Origin: Saccharum officinarum
Lineage: Eukaryota > Streptophyta > Magnoliopsida > Poales > Poaceae
NCBI GenBank assembly: GCA_020631735.1
Contig: CM036160.1
Coordinates: forward strand, 114,620,680 to 114,684,679
Length of the DNA stretch: 64,000 nt
Reading direction: 5' to 3'
Shown: positions 47,435-58,056 of the stretch, piece by piece
Layout: each line of letters opens with the position of its first letter
How positions within the stretch are numbered: position 1 is the first letter of the stretch
The notes under the pieces: model-generated
What the model was told of the DNA's origin: nothing
Seen by the model: the letters and a program-made list of their open reading frames with translations, nothing else
Databases searched by the model: none
Program-made: the position numbers and the translations under genes

Positions 47435-47930
47435 GGTGGCCCCCGCCTCCAACAGATCCTTGTTCACACGAGAACGTCTCCATCACCGCGGCCAGGATCG
47501 AGAGATCACTACCACAAACGACTTCAGGTGGGAAAGATCACCAAAGATACCCCTGATCACCCCCGTCATTGTGGAAGAACGAGACTCCAAACCCTAGATG
47601 AGACTGCTGTGGGAGAAAACTTGCCAAAACCCTCCTATGCGCCGAAGGGAAGGAAGCCACGTAATAGATAACCAGGCGGCAAGAGGTTGGACTCTCCCTG
47701 ACGTGGGGAAGGTGGACTCCCCCGGCAACTCCCGTCAAACCCTAGTCATCGCCACGAGTCGGCGAGTCAGGAAAGACGTAGCGCTTTTAGACTTATCTAG
47801 TATGATGATTTAGTATCATTTTATGCAATTTTGGTCAGATTTAAAAATCATTTGACTTAGCACTATTACATAATTGCATCTCTTCTAGGATGGGGGAGTA
47901 TATTTTATACTTTATATAAATAAATTGGTA

Positions 47931-48298
47931 CTTCTTTCATTCCCATATTAGTTTATATTTTATATTTTGTCCTGAGTTAAATTTCAATGACTTTGATCAT
48001 GTTCATAAGAAAGTGCACCTATGTCTATTTGTGAAGTATGTTTTAGTACTGCATTTATTTGAACATGTAGATGTTACTCCCTCCATTCTAAATTATAAAA
48101 TGTTTTGTCTTTTCTAGATACATTGCTTTAACTATGTATCTAGACACAGTGTATATCTAAGCGCATAATAAAAACTATGTATCTAAAAAAACCAAAATAT
48201 TTTATAATTTGGAACAAAAAGAGTAGTGTTTTTTTTCTAAAAGTTTGGTTTGATGTAGTATAAAGCTAAAGTAAAATTATAATTTGGGACTTTAGGAG
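47931..48298. mobile_element. Diverged Stowaway-like MITE hosting another Stowaway
   Basis: TA (47929-47930) is followed by CTTCTTTCATTCCCATATTAG. The right end reads AATTTGGGACTTTAGGAG before TA (48299-48300), an imperfect inverted repeat of Stowaway type. The internal sequence is AT-rich. It is interrupted by the better preserved MITE at 48077-48223. Confidence 0.5.
48077..48223. mobile_element. Stowaway MITE (147 bp)
   Basis: The ends are CTCCCTCCATTCTAAATTAT and its near-perfect inverse ATAATTTGGAACAAAAAGAG, flanked by TA on both sides (48075-48076 and 48224-48225). The body can fold into one long hairpin with ATGTATCTAGACACA-type arms. This is a typical Tc1/mariner-type Stowaway element. 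Confidence 0.85.
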
Positions 48299-49642
48299 TA
48301 TGAAACTAATTTTGCGGCACTGCAAATCAACATTTGTGTTGAGTGATTTGCAAATATGAAATATGTCCCGAGTGGGAGTTATATATGCATAATGCACCAC
48401 CAAGTATTAAAATGGTCTTGAAGTTTATAAGGAAAGAAGAGCGGCCTCTATGGTGCTAAAACCGAGAGCACTTATATTCATAAAAAGTTGGGCTGATGTA
48501 TGTTGCAACCAATGCCGCATCAAATATTTACAGGATTACCATGAAGTCTTAGTTCAGCTTTTATAGAACCAATGTGCTATGTTCTATGCCACTACCGATG
48601 GGCAATCACTCAAAGTGTAGTTGAGTTCGGGCATGTTTGGATATTTAGCCAGACATTGCCAAAACCAAGGAAATCAAATGTAGTTAAGTGTTTAAATCTC
48701 TAGCACATTTTATTGTATTGTGTGCTTGCTACCATAGGCTAGCCAATTTGGCTCTCTGACCCTAGCGAGGTAAGGTTATCTCGGGCTGGCAAGGTGAGGC
48801 AAGGCAAGCAAAGGAACCAAACTGACTCAAATTGTCATCTATTTATTCATTGATGATGCAACTATAGAGACACCTAATCATGGTCATGGCACTAGGGCGC
48901 CAGAGCTAAAATGCAAACATCATTGATCTCAAGATCTATCGAATTAGTCTTATGTGGGAAAAGTTAACAATAAATTAAAAGCTAGAATATTACAATCCAC
49001 ATAGATAAAAATCCTAGCTCCACATCTGTCTGAGGCCATATCTAATGGCACCGCCACTGTTGATGCCATGTGTCACAAGCTGTGCGAGCCTCAACTTTTA
49101 TATGCTCTTCCACTATGAGTTTTGGTGAGAAGATCATCGCAAATAGAACAAAGAAAAAGGGCCATTTAAAGAGAAAATGACTCGAGCTATAAGAGAGAGA
49201 GAGAGAACAAAGCAGGACCGAGCGCATTTCGACAATCCAGGCCTGCCTGATGACAACGTGAGTATGTGACGTGTACAACCCGGGCCACAAGCCCAGAAAT
49301 TGCAGTCCTTCCTGGTCGGAGTGCGGCTCATTATTCAATCATCGTCAGTAGTAGCATTGTAGCAGAAGGCACGAGGAATGGTCGTCGACTGCGGACCGCC
49401 ATAGGGTTCTCATTTCTCAACCGGTCGACACTTACATGTGCTGAACATCGCGGTGGCTGGTGGCAGTGGCACGTCTCCGAGACTTCAGTTGTTGCATTTA
49501 TGGGCGGATGTATATAGTCAGCAGTGGGTGCAGCATGCAAAAACAGAAAAACAGTGGTTACAACTAAATTTTCATCATATTTATATCATCTGAATAAAAA
49601 TCTACGCACCCACGAAGCAAACATACCGCCTTAAATTTTCTC
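48299..49642. other. Unassigned intergenic DNA
   Basis: About 1.3 kb without a recognised gene or terminus. It contains a short GA run (49194-49206). Before the LINE arrived, this DNA and the stretch left of it lay close upstream of SEC31, so ancestral SEC31 promoter elements could lie here. Open frames around 49042-49540 overlap on both strands and show no domain. Confidence 0.4.
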
Positions 49643-50200
49643 ATTTTTGGTTTCTTGGCCTTCAAGTTGCATGAGTCCTAATCGGTTACAAATTAAGAGT
49701 CCTAAATCAATTTAGATCGTGATCGCAACATGAGATTGGTTGGACAGGACTATATAAATAACCTGCCGGCCACGCCAAAACGTATCCAGTTGAGCTAGGG
49801 TTTTTTCCTCTACTCGCTATTGCGCCACCGCTGTAGCTACTCCAGTCCGATCGCTTGCGTGCACCAGCGACCTGGTGAGCAGGTCTCCGAAACCCTCATC
49901 TTTGTGATCCTGCACCGGGAGAAAGCGAATAAGGTTTTTGGAAAGTGTTCTTCGCGTGACTGCTCCCAAAGCTTCCACAACGGCTCGTCTTCCGAAGGGT
50001 GCATCGGCGCATTGGCTTCGTTGTGCTAGAGCTCGTGGGGTCGTCATCAAGAATACTCCTCCGCCTCTCATCGATGACTTCGACGATGACTTCAACATCG
50101 ACGACATCAACATCAGCGATCTTGCTCCATCACCACCGCCAGCCACATCTTCAACACCATCTACTACTACTACAACCGAAAGGTATAATTCTCTTGATCT
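49643..50200 (+). repeat. 5' LTR fragment of element Z
   Basis: Homologous to 55215-55770, starting TTTTTGGTTTCTTGGCC. A TATA box TATATAAATAAC is near 49750. The transcript leader contains short open frames conserved in both copies (about 49820-50030). The first ~320 bp present in the 3' LTR are missing here. Confidence 0.75.
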
Positions 50201-50426
50201 AATTTTGATGTTCATACAATCTAATCTATCTGCTGGACTATCAATGCTTGTCATGTTGATGCTATGGAATATACTGATCTGCTATACTAGTATGACATAT
50301 ATGTTTAATCTAGTTCATATATTTGCCATGATTTATGTTCTAGATTTAATCATGCTTTTAATCTGGAAATTGCCTAATTCTTTAACAATCCAAAAACCTT
50401 ACCATAGGTCATTTCTAGAAATATCT

Positions 50427-53400
50427 ATGGCTAGTTTTGTTGACGCGCTGAGACCGAAAAAGTTTTCTGGTACACATTTTAAAAGGTGGTCTGTCAAGGT
50501 CACTGATTGACTTACTGCCATGAAAGTTTTCTGGATCAAAGATGGCATGCCTGAGGGAAACATCTCTGATGAAGATCAGAGAAAATTCTAGGAAGCTAAT
50601 GATATCTTTATGGAAGCTGTGCATAATGTGCTTTCAGATTATCTATTTTATTCTATGATGTACTTAAGAGACGCAAAGGCTCTATGGGATCATCTGAATG
50701 CTACTTATGGTGCTTCAGATGCAGGCAAAGAGCTATATACCATGGAGAGCTTTAATGACTAAAAGATGGTTGCTAACAAATCAGTAGTCGAGCAAGCTCA
50801 TGAGATTCAGCGCCTGGCTAAGAAACTTGAACTCCTTAAATGTGTCTTACCCGATGAGTTTATGGCTGGGTGCATTATTGCTAAATTACCTTCTCCATGG
50901 AGGAATTTTTTTACAAGTCTCAAACACAAGAGATAGAAAATATCAGTTGAAAACCTAATAGCATCTCTTGATGTCGAGGAAAAAGCTCGGGCTAAAGATA
51001 ACATTGAGAAGGGGAACGAGGAAAAATATAGCGCCCACTTTGTCTAGAGAAACCATAGCAAGAACAAGGGAAAGCCTAAGCAACCTGCTTTCAATGCCAA
51101 ACAAAATATTGCCTTCAAGAAGAAGAAGAAAGACAAAGCAGAGATACCTTGCTTTGCGTGTGGAGAGCTTGGTCATTTTGCTAAAGATTGTCCGGAGCGA
51201 GCGGACAAGAAAGAGAAAAAGAAAGTTCACCTCGTGACTGCTAGCAATGCTGATGACGGGTATGGTAATTTTTCTTCTGTACTTTCAGTGTTTCAATCTC
51301 TAAGTTGGTGGGTTGATACAGGTGTTAATATTCACGTGTGTGCTGATATCTCTTTATTTTCTTCTTACCAGGGGCTCTAAGGTTCCTCTGTCCTGATGGG
51401 GAATGGGTCACATGCTTCTTTTCGTGGTGTTGGCACGGTAGATCTGAAGTTTACTTCAGGAAAGATCGTGCAGCTGAAAAATGTACAACATGTCCCTACT
51501 ATTCGCAAGAACCTTGTTAACGTCTCCCTTCTATTGAGAGATGGGTTTAAGGTAGTGTTAGAGTCTAATAAAGTAGTCATGTCTAAGCATGGACAATTTA
51601 TTGGTAAAGGCTATGATTGCGGAGGCTTGTTCCGCCTATCTTTGGCAGATTTTTGTAATAAGTCAGTGAATCATATTTGTGCCACAATTAATGATAATTC
51701 AAGTGTTTGGCATTCTCGCTTATGTCATGTTAACTTTGGATTGATGTCACGTTTGTCTAGCCTGAATTTAATTCTAGATCTCACTATTGCCAAAGGTTCT
51801 AAGTGTCATAGTTGTGTGCAATCTAAGCAACCTCGAAAGCCTCATAGGGCAGTGGAGGAGAGAAACTTGGCACCTCTAGAACTCATACATTCTGATCTTT
51901 GCGAGATGAATGGTGTGTTGACAAAAGGTGAAAAGAGATATTTCATGACTTTAATTGATGATGCAACTAGATTTTGCTATGTTTACTTGCTTAAAACTAA
52001 AGATGAAACGCTAGACTACTTTAAAATCTATAAGGCTGAAGTTAAAAATCAACTAGAGAGAAAAATTAAACATCTAAGGTTAGATCGTGGTGGTGAATAT
52101 TTTCTTATATTATTTGATGAGTTCTGTGCGGAACATGGTATTATTCATGAGAGGACAGCTCCCTATTCGCCCGAATCAAACGGGATTGCCGAGAAGAAAA
52201 ACCGCACGCTGACTGACTTGGTGAACGCCATGTTAGACACTATTGGTCTATCTAAGGCATGGTGGGGGGAAGCTCTATTGACTGCGAGTCATGTCCTGAA
52301 TAGAATTCCAAACAGAAATAAAGAGACAGCTCCATATGAGAATTGGATTGGAAGGAAACCATCACTTTCATACTTGCGCACGTGGGGATGTTTGGCAAAA
52401 GTCAATGTCCCAATTTCTAAGAAGCGTAAGCTTGGACCGAAGACTGTGGATTGTGTCTTTCTAGGATATGCTCACCATAGCATTGCCTATAGATTTTTAG
52501 TAGTAAAATCTGAAGTTCCTGATATGCATGTGGATACAATTTTTGAATCTCGTGATGCTATATTTTTTAAAAATATATTCTCTATGAAAGATATATATAG
52601 CAATGCTAGATTTTCCTCTGAGATAGCTCCTGATTTTACTGTACCTATTGAGTCTTCTATTGAGTCATTTGAGCAACCACCTGAAGAAGTTCTTGAGGAG
52701 AATGACAATAAAGTTCCTGCGAGGAACAAGAGACGAAGGATTGCAAAATCCTTTGGTGATGATTTTATTGTGTATCTTGTGGACAATATTCCTACCTCTA
52801 TTATAGAGGCATACGCATCTCCAGATGCAGATGATTGGAAAGAAGCTGTTCGTAGTGAGATGGACTCGATTCTTTCTAATAGAACTTGGGAGTTATCTGA
52901 GCTACCTTTTGGTTGTAAACTAATTGGATGTAAGTGGGTGTTCAAGAAAAAGCTTAGGCCTAATGGTACTATTGACAAGTACAAGGCTCGACTTGTGGCT
53001 AAGAGTTATACCCAGAAGAAAGGCGATGATTTCTTTGATACTTATTCACCTGTTGCTAGAATGACCACTATTCGAGTGCTACTTTCTCTGGCTGCCTCGT
53101 ATGGTCTTCTCGTTCATCAAATGGACGTGAAGACATCTTTCCTTAATAGAGAGTTGGATGAGGAGATTTATATGGATCAGCCAGATGGATTTGTAGTAAA
53201 AAGGTAAAGAGCAGAAGGTGTGTAAATTACTGAAGTCTTTGTATGGCTTGAAACAAGCACCTAAACAATGGCATGAGAAGTTTGACACTACTTTAACTGG
53301 TGCGGGCTTTGCTGTTAATGAAGCTGATAGGTGTGTGTGTATTATCGACATGGTGGGGTCAATCTGTTATATTATGTTTATATGTTGATGATATTCTAAT

Positions 53401-54280
53401 CTTTGGAACAAACATTGATATTATTAATGAGGTCAAGTCTTTATTTTCAAAGAGTTTTGACATGAAAGATCTAGGAGAAGCTTATGTAATTCTAAACATT
53501 AAGCTGATTAAGGAAGATAGTGAGATTATCTTGTCACAATCTCACTATGTTGAGAAGGTCTTGAGCCGTTTTGGCTTTATGGATAGCAAGCCTACTCCAA
53601 CACTTTATGATCCTAGTGTGACATTGAGAAAGAATAAGAAGATTGCTAGAGATCAATTGAGATATTCTCAGATAATTGGTTCACTCATGTATCTAGCTAG
53701 CGCAACCAGACCAGATATCTCTTTTGCCGTGTGCAAGTTGAGTAGGTACATGTCCAATCCGGGTGATAATCATTGGCATGCACTTGAGAGGGTCTTGCGT
53801 TATCTCAAAGGTACAATGAGTTTTGGGATTCACTATTCTGGGCACCCAGCTGTGCTAGAGGGATATAGTGATGCGAACTGGATTTCTGATATTGATCAAA
53901 TCTATGCCACTAGTGGGTATGTGTTTACTCTTGGAGGTGGCATAGTTTCATGGAGGTCTAGTAAACAGACTATTTTAACTAAATCTACCATAGAAGCAGA
54001 ATTTACTGCTTTGGATACAGCTTCTGCAGAGGCAGAGTGACTGCGTGAGCTCTTGTCAAACTTGCCAGTGGTTGAAAAACCAATACCGGCTATCCTTATG
54101 AACTGTGATAATCAAACAGTGATCACTAAAGTAAATAGTGATAAGGATAATGCGAAGTCAACAAGACACATTAAAAGACATTTGAAGTCTGTCAGGAAGT
54201 TGAGAAACTCCGGAGTAATCACTGTTGCTTATGTGCAAACAGACAAGAACCTGGCATATCCCTTTACTAAAGGGCTATAA
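50427..54280 (+). pseudogene. Element Z gag-pol
   Basis: Gag starts MASFVDALRPKKFSG and includes ALWDHLNATYGASDAGKELY and the zinc knuckle CFACGELGHFAKDC. Protease is WWVDTGVNIHV. Integrase (51680-52700) has VWHSRLCHVNFG, KCHSCVQSKQPRKPH, LIDDATRFCYVYLL, RLDRGGEYF and ESNGIAEKKNRTLTDL. RT has GCKWVFKKKLRPNGT, DVKTSFLNRELDEEIYMDQP and [12 protein letters not shown]. RNase H ends with KSTRHIKRHLKSVR and PFTKGL. Stops fall at about 50507, 50589, 50759, 50934 and 51378; one frameshift is at about 53205, and a TGA at 54038 splits RNase H. It is non-functional, though the 603-codon integrase-RT stretch is open. Confidence 0.88.
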
Positions 54281-54891
54281 CGGAATGTGATAGAAATAGC
54301 ATCAAGGGAGATGGGTTTGAGACCCATATGAGTTTATAGTAGTAGTAACTCAACCTTTTTTATCGGAGATCCCGTGACTTAGGATCTGGGAAGAACAAAC
54401 TATTGGTAAACTGAGGAGAGTATAATTATAACCCTCTCTATGTGAAGATGCAATACTCTCAAAGCGTTGAGGCACTGTATGGTAGGTTGGCTAATGCCTT
54501 AACATGTTTTATTGGCTTTAACAAGCGAAGATGCTGTCCTACAAAGCATTCTTGAAAGAACATACCTATATGAGTTCGACTATATAACGTCGCAGTCTAT
54601 GAGACTTGGGTGGTCTCCAGTAAGCTCATGAAGAGACTAGGGAGTACGACGTATATGCTCTACCCACGGAGTAAGGCTATTGATAGCCAGGTACTAGTTT
54701 GATTTTAAGCAAAGCTTATTCACACAAAACTTGCAATTCAAGACATAGTCCATTGTTCAAGTTATGGATGAGTGTAGCTTGAGGTTCTAGGCGGAAGTTC
54801 AACTTCACATTCTCTGCCGAAACACTGGTATATCAAACAGTATTGAGAACAGACAAATCTCTAAATGGGTATTTGAGATCTGGTGGGGAAT

Positions 54892-55770
54892 TGTTGGAAT
54901 TTATATGGGCTTAGCCCAATAACCAATTGTGAAATTCCTAATAAATCTTAAAGGCCCATTCATGTGAGCAAGAGGGGATGTGAGAACTCTTTAGTACCAC
55001 CTTGCTGGTTGAAGTGGAGGTAGTCATACTTAAATATGGAACTCCTCTCCACTTCCTCAAGTCTAGTGTGAGGAGGAGTAAGAGAAGTCCACACGCGCGC
55101 GCTCGCCTCGCCTCGCCGGGTCGGGGCGAAGGGCGCGGGTGCGCGGCACCTGCGTGAATGGTCCGTCGAAATCCGGCTCCTCGCCTTGCGGGAACGCGAT
55201 CTCCTTTTGCTGTTTTCGTTTTTGGTTTCTTGGCCTTCAAGTTGCATAAGTCCTAATCGGTTACAAATTAAGAGTCATAAATCAATTTAGATCGTGATCG
55301 CGACACGAGATTGGTTGGACAGGACTATATAAGCAACCTGCCGGCCACGCCAAAACGTATCCAGTTGAGCTAGGGTTTTTTCCTCTACTCGCTATTGCGC
55401 CGCCACTGTAGCTACTCCAGTCCGATCACTTGCGTGCACCAACGACCGGGTGAGCAGGTCTCCGGAACCCTCGTCTTTGCGATCCTGCACCGGGAGAAGG
55501 CGAATAAGGTTTTTGGGAAGCGTTCTTCGCGCGACTGCTCCCAAAGCTTCCACAACGGCTCGTCTTCCGAATGGTGCATCGGCGCATCGGCTTCGTCGTG
55601 CTAGAGTTCGCGGGGTCGTCATCAAGAATACTCCTCCCCACTCATCGACGACTTCGACGACGACTTCAACATCGACGACATCGACATCAGCGATCTCGTT
55701 CCATCACCACCGTCAGCCACATCTTCAACACCATCTACTACTACTCCAACCAAAAGGTATAATTCTCTTG
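54892..55770 (+). repeat. 3' LTR of element Z, truncated at its 3' end
   Basis: Begins TGTTGGAATTTATATGGGC. It includes a GC-rich insert region (CACGCGCGCGCTCGCCTCGCC, about 55090-55200) absent from the 5' copy because of the latter's truncation. The TATA box is near 55328. After AATTCTCTTG the sequence changes to unrelated GC-rich DNA, about 600 bp before the glyoxalase start. Confidence 0.75.
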
Positions 55771-56367
55771 CTCTGCCTCTGGTTGCATCTGTGTTGCACC
55801 GTGGCGGCATGGCACAAGCTAGCGTGCATGGGGGCGGCGTGGCGCTCAGCCGCTCACAACTCACACATGCTCGCTTGGACTCCAGCGGCATGCATGCATG
55901 TCTGCGCAGCAGTCAGCAGAATGTAGCAGACGGCGTCAGCACGCCACCTCGCCGGCCACACGGTGCCGACCTGACAGGGGCGCCGGGCGCGCGCTCTCCA
56001 GTCCCAGGCTACTGCCGTGGCGTGGCGAGCCGCGAGGCCGCCACGTCGGCCGAGCCCACGCATCCAAGCAAGCGGCGCACGCGGACGTGGCATGCCGGCG
56101 CGACGGCACGAGCGCGCCCCCGCGCCATGCGTCACGGTCACGCGCGCGCAGAGCCCCGCTCGCCTTCTATAAGCAGCGCCGCGTATCGCTTCTGTTTTGC
56201 GGCGGATTGGATCGGATCGGAACGAGAGTTATAGTCAGCTAGCGTCGGGTGGGGAGTACAACCCAGACCATGGGAGAAGCGTACGTGCAGGGGCGCGGCG
56301 GCGGCGGCGGGCCGGCAGCTGCGGCAGGACGAAGCGGGCGGCGGCGGAGGGCATCATCACGCGGAGA
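55771..56367 (+). promoter_or_regulatory. Upstream region of the glyoxalase-like gene
   Basis: GC-rich DNA between the truncated Z LTR and the ATG at 56368. A TATA-like TCTATAAG at 56166-56173 lies about 200 bp before the ATG, preceded by many ACGCGC/CACGTC-type motifs. The long open frames here read in several phases and are compositional. Confidence 0.4.
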
Positions 56368-56980
56368 ATGAGCTCGATCGTCGGCGACCCGGCCCACGAC
56401 TCGGCCATCTCGGAGAAGCTGGACGAGGACGTGCCGGCGATGCCGATGATGGCGCTCAACCACATCTCACGCCTGTGCGAGTCCGTCGACGCCTCTGTCC
56501 GGTTCTACGTCAAGACGCTCGGCTTCGTGCTCATCCACCGCCCGCCCGCGCTCGACTTCTCCGGCGCGTGGTACGTACGGACCACATATACTTAGCTTCG
56601 CCGGCGGGCCGCCGGCAGACTTGTTCGAACTCCTATGTTGCAGGCTCTTCAACTACGGCGTGGGGATCCACCTCGTGCAGCCCGGCGGCGAGACGGAGCT
56701 GGACCCCATGGACAACCACGTGTCGTTCCAGTGCGAGGACATGGGCGCCATGGAGCGGAGGCTCCAGGAGATGCGCATCCGGTACAAGAAGCGGACCATC
56801 AACGAGGAGGAAGGGTCGCCCATCGACCAGCTCTTCTTCAGGGACCCCGACGGCTTCATGATCGAGATCTGCAACTGCGAGAACCTGGAGGTCGTCCCCG
56901 CCGGCGCGCTCGGCCACCTCAGGCTGCCCCGCGACCGCCACAACCCGCCCGTGCGCATGGGCACCGGCGGTGCCGAGTAG
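56368..56980 (+). CDS. Glyoxalase I-like / VOC superfamily protein
   Basis: Two exons, 56368-56570 and 56644-56980, joined by a GT-AG intron within the Trp codon of SGAW, give 179 residues ending GTGGAE. The start MSSIVGDPAHD is the first ATG that leads directly into the fold; an upstream in-frame ATG adds only low-complexity Arg/Gly. The two beta-alpha-beta-beta-beta halves are MALNHISRLCESVDASVRFYVKTLGF and MDNHVSFQCEDMGAMERRL with FFRDPDGFMIEICNCENL. Candidate metal ligands are His in LNHIS, His in DNHVS and Glu in MIEIC. It is closest to the short plant glyoxalase family (lactoylglutathione lyase-like). These proteins often lack proven lyase activity, so the substrate is uncertain. No defects were seen. 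Confidence 0.9.
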
Positions 56981-58056
56981 ACTAGGAGCGTGCGCGTGTG
57001 CGTACGTGACCCACCGGGCCAGCAGCTCAACCAAGTTAGACTCGCCGAAGGCCCGTAGCGGGGGCTTATGCTGGCATGTTTCGCGCCGAGAGTTCAAGTT
57101 TTGAATTCGAATTTGTACTAGTTTGGTTTTGCTTTCGTTATCAGGAGACTAGTCACTAGGAACTAAGCAGTTTTGGTATGTGTGTTTGGCTTCAAATCTT
57201 CCATTTCCAATGTTAATTTCAATTCAAAGTATGCATCGCGAGTTTGTGACTACGTTCCTATAGAATCTGAGGCAATGTTGGATTCTGAATCCGTACCTGT
57301 TTGGGATTTAGTCTGCTTGTGATGACGTTTACGATTTTGCACCCCTGCAAAACAAACCACCTTCCGATCAGCGCCTTCGAAGATATATATGATGCATGGT
57401 TGGTGACGCACACGATGCTCGTTCGCAATATACAACCGCCGACAGATATCAGATAACACGATTTTGTGCGAGGTAATGTTTTTTTTTTATCGAAAAATGA
57501 CGATCATCAGGTGAAACCGAGGCTTGCCTGCAAATTGCACGGTATCCATGGGGATATGGAGAAAAAAAAAAGGAAAGGTGCATTTATGGGAGTAGGAATA
57601 AAAAGAAACGTGGATTTGTTTGGATTTGGGGACTGAAACTCTCCCAAATATGAAAAATTGGATCTACACCACAATTTCGATCTAGTCTTGGATCCTTCAC
57701 TACAAACTACCTCGATCTAACTATTCGATTCTTAAAATAGATCGATCTGCAGTAGAGATCCTCTAATCACGCGTCTCATAATCAATCCCCTTTTTCAGTT
57801 AGTGCCACATTGAGCAACACTGAACGGGACTGCAATCAGCTCAATTTGGGATTGGTAAACCTAAACTGTGGAAGATGAATTCTCGATCACTTGGGAATTT
57901 TTATTTGGTTGGTTCATTGATTGATTGATTCTTCTTCATTCCTTCCAGTGTGACCACCGGACCAGACAGAGTCCTGTTAACGGCGCATATACGTGTGCAG
58001 TTCACCTGATTCCGCTCGGTCGTGCGTGTACCCAAAACCTCCCGACCGCCGCAGCC
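56981..58056. other. Intergenic DNA between glyoxalase and KAS I-like locus
   Basis: About 1.1 kb without a gene. It contains the glyoxalase 3' UTR and, towards 57930-58056, a short leader-like stretch before the KAS I ATG. A poly-T/poly-A pair (57479 and 57563) was noted without clear transposon ends. Confidence 0.45.

Larger units (their letters stand above)
7786..47790 (-). mobile_element. Full-length LINE (non-LTR retrotransposon), heavily interrupted
   Basis: A perfect 21-bp direct repeat beginning ACTTATCTAG lies at 7765-7785 and 47791-47811, as expected for target-primed reverse transcription. On the minus strand the order from 47.8 kb to 7.8 kb is 5' leader, ORF1 with zinc knuckle, endonuclease, reverse transcriptase, zf-RVT linker and RNase H. 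The element ends with AATAAA-like motifs and a short A tail (T run at 7786). It is interrupted by two solo LTRs, a CACTA transposon, a MITE and palindromic MITE pieces. Removing the 40-kb excess leaves an estimated 6-7 kb element, a normal plant L1 length. Scattered stop codons make it inactive. Confidence 0.88.
7633..47898. mobile_element. Stowaway MITE split by the LINE insertion (7633-7785 plus 47812-47898)
   Basis: The left end reads CTGCCTTCGTCCTAGAA after a TA (7631-7632). The right end reads CTTCTAGGATGGGGGAG before a TA (47899-47900). These are inverted repeats close to the Stowaway CTCCCTCCGTCC consensus, with the TA target typical of Tc1/mariner MITEs. Only about 240 bp belong to the MITE; the remaining 40 kb is the LINE with its own nested inserts. 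The two halves are joined by the LINE's 21-bp target duplication. This is the oldest layer of the stack. Confidence 0.75.
49643..55770 (+). mobile_element. Copia element Z with truncated LTRs
   Basis: Two homologous LTR segments flank a copia gag-pol. The 5' copy (49643-50200) lacks the first part of the LTR. The 3' copy (54892-55770) has the true start TGTTGGAATTTATATGGG after a GGTGGGGAAT polypurine tract, but its homology with the 5' copy stops at AATTCTCTTG. The shared segment differs at many CpG sites. Missing termini mean no target duplication can be checked. Pol resembles Tork/TNT1-type copia; lineage is tentative. Confidence 0.8.

Noticed and set aside
55791..56242. Overlapping long open frames between the Z LTR and the glyoxalase gene
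   Set aside because: GC-rich promoter-type DNA with several frames open at once and no domain; the glyoxalase ATG at 56368 is supported by homology.
56633..57097. Minus-strand open frame across glyoxalase exon 2
   Set aside because: Antisense shadow of a high-GC3 exon; Ala/Val/His-rich with no family signature.
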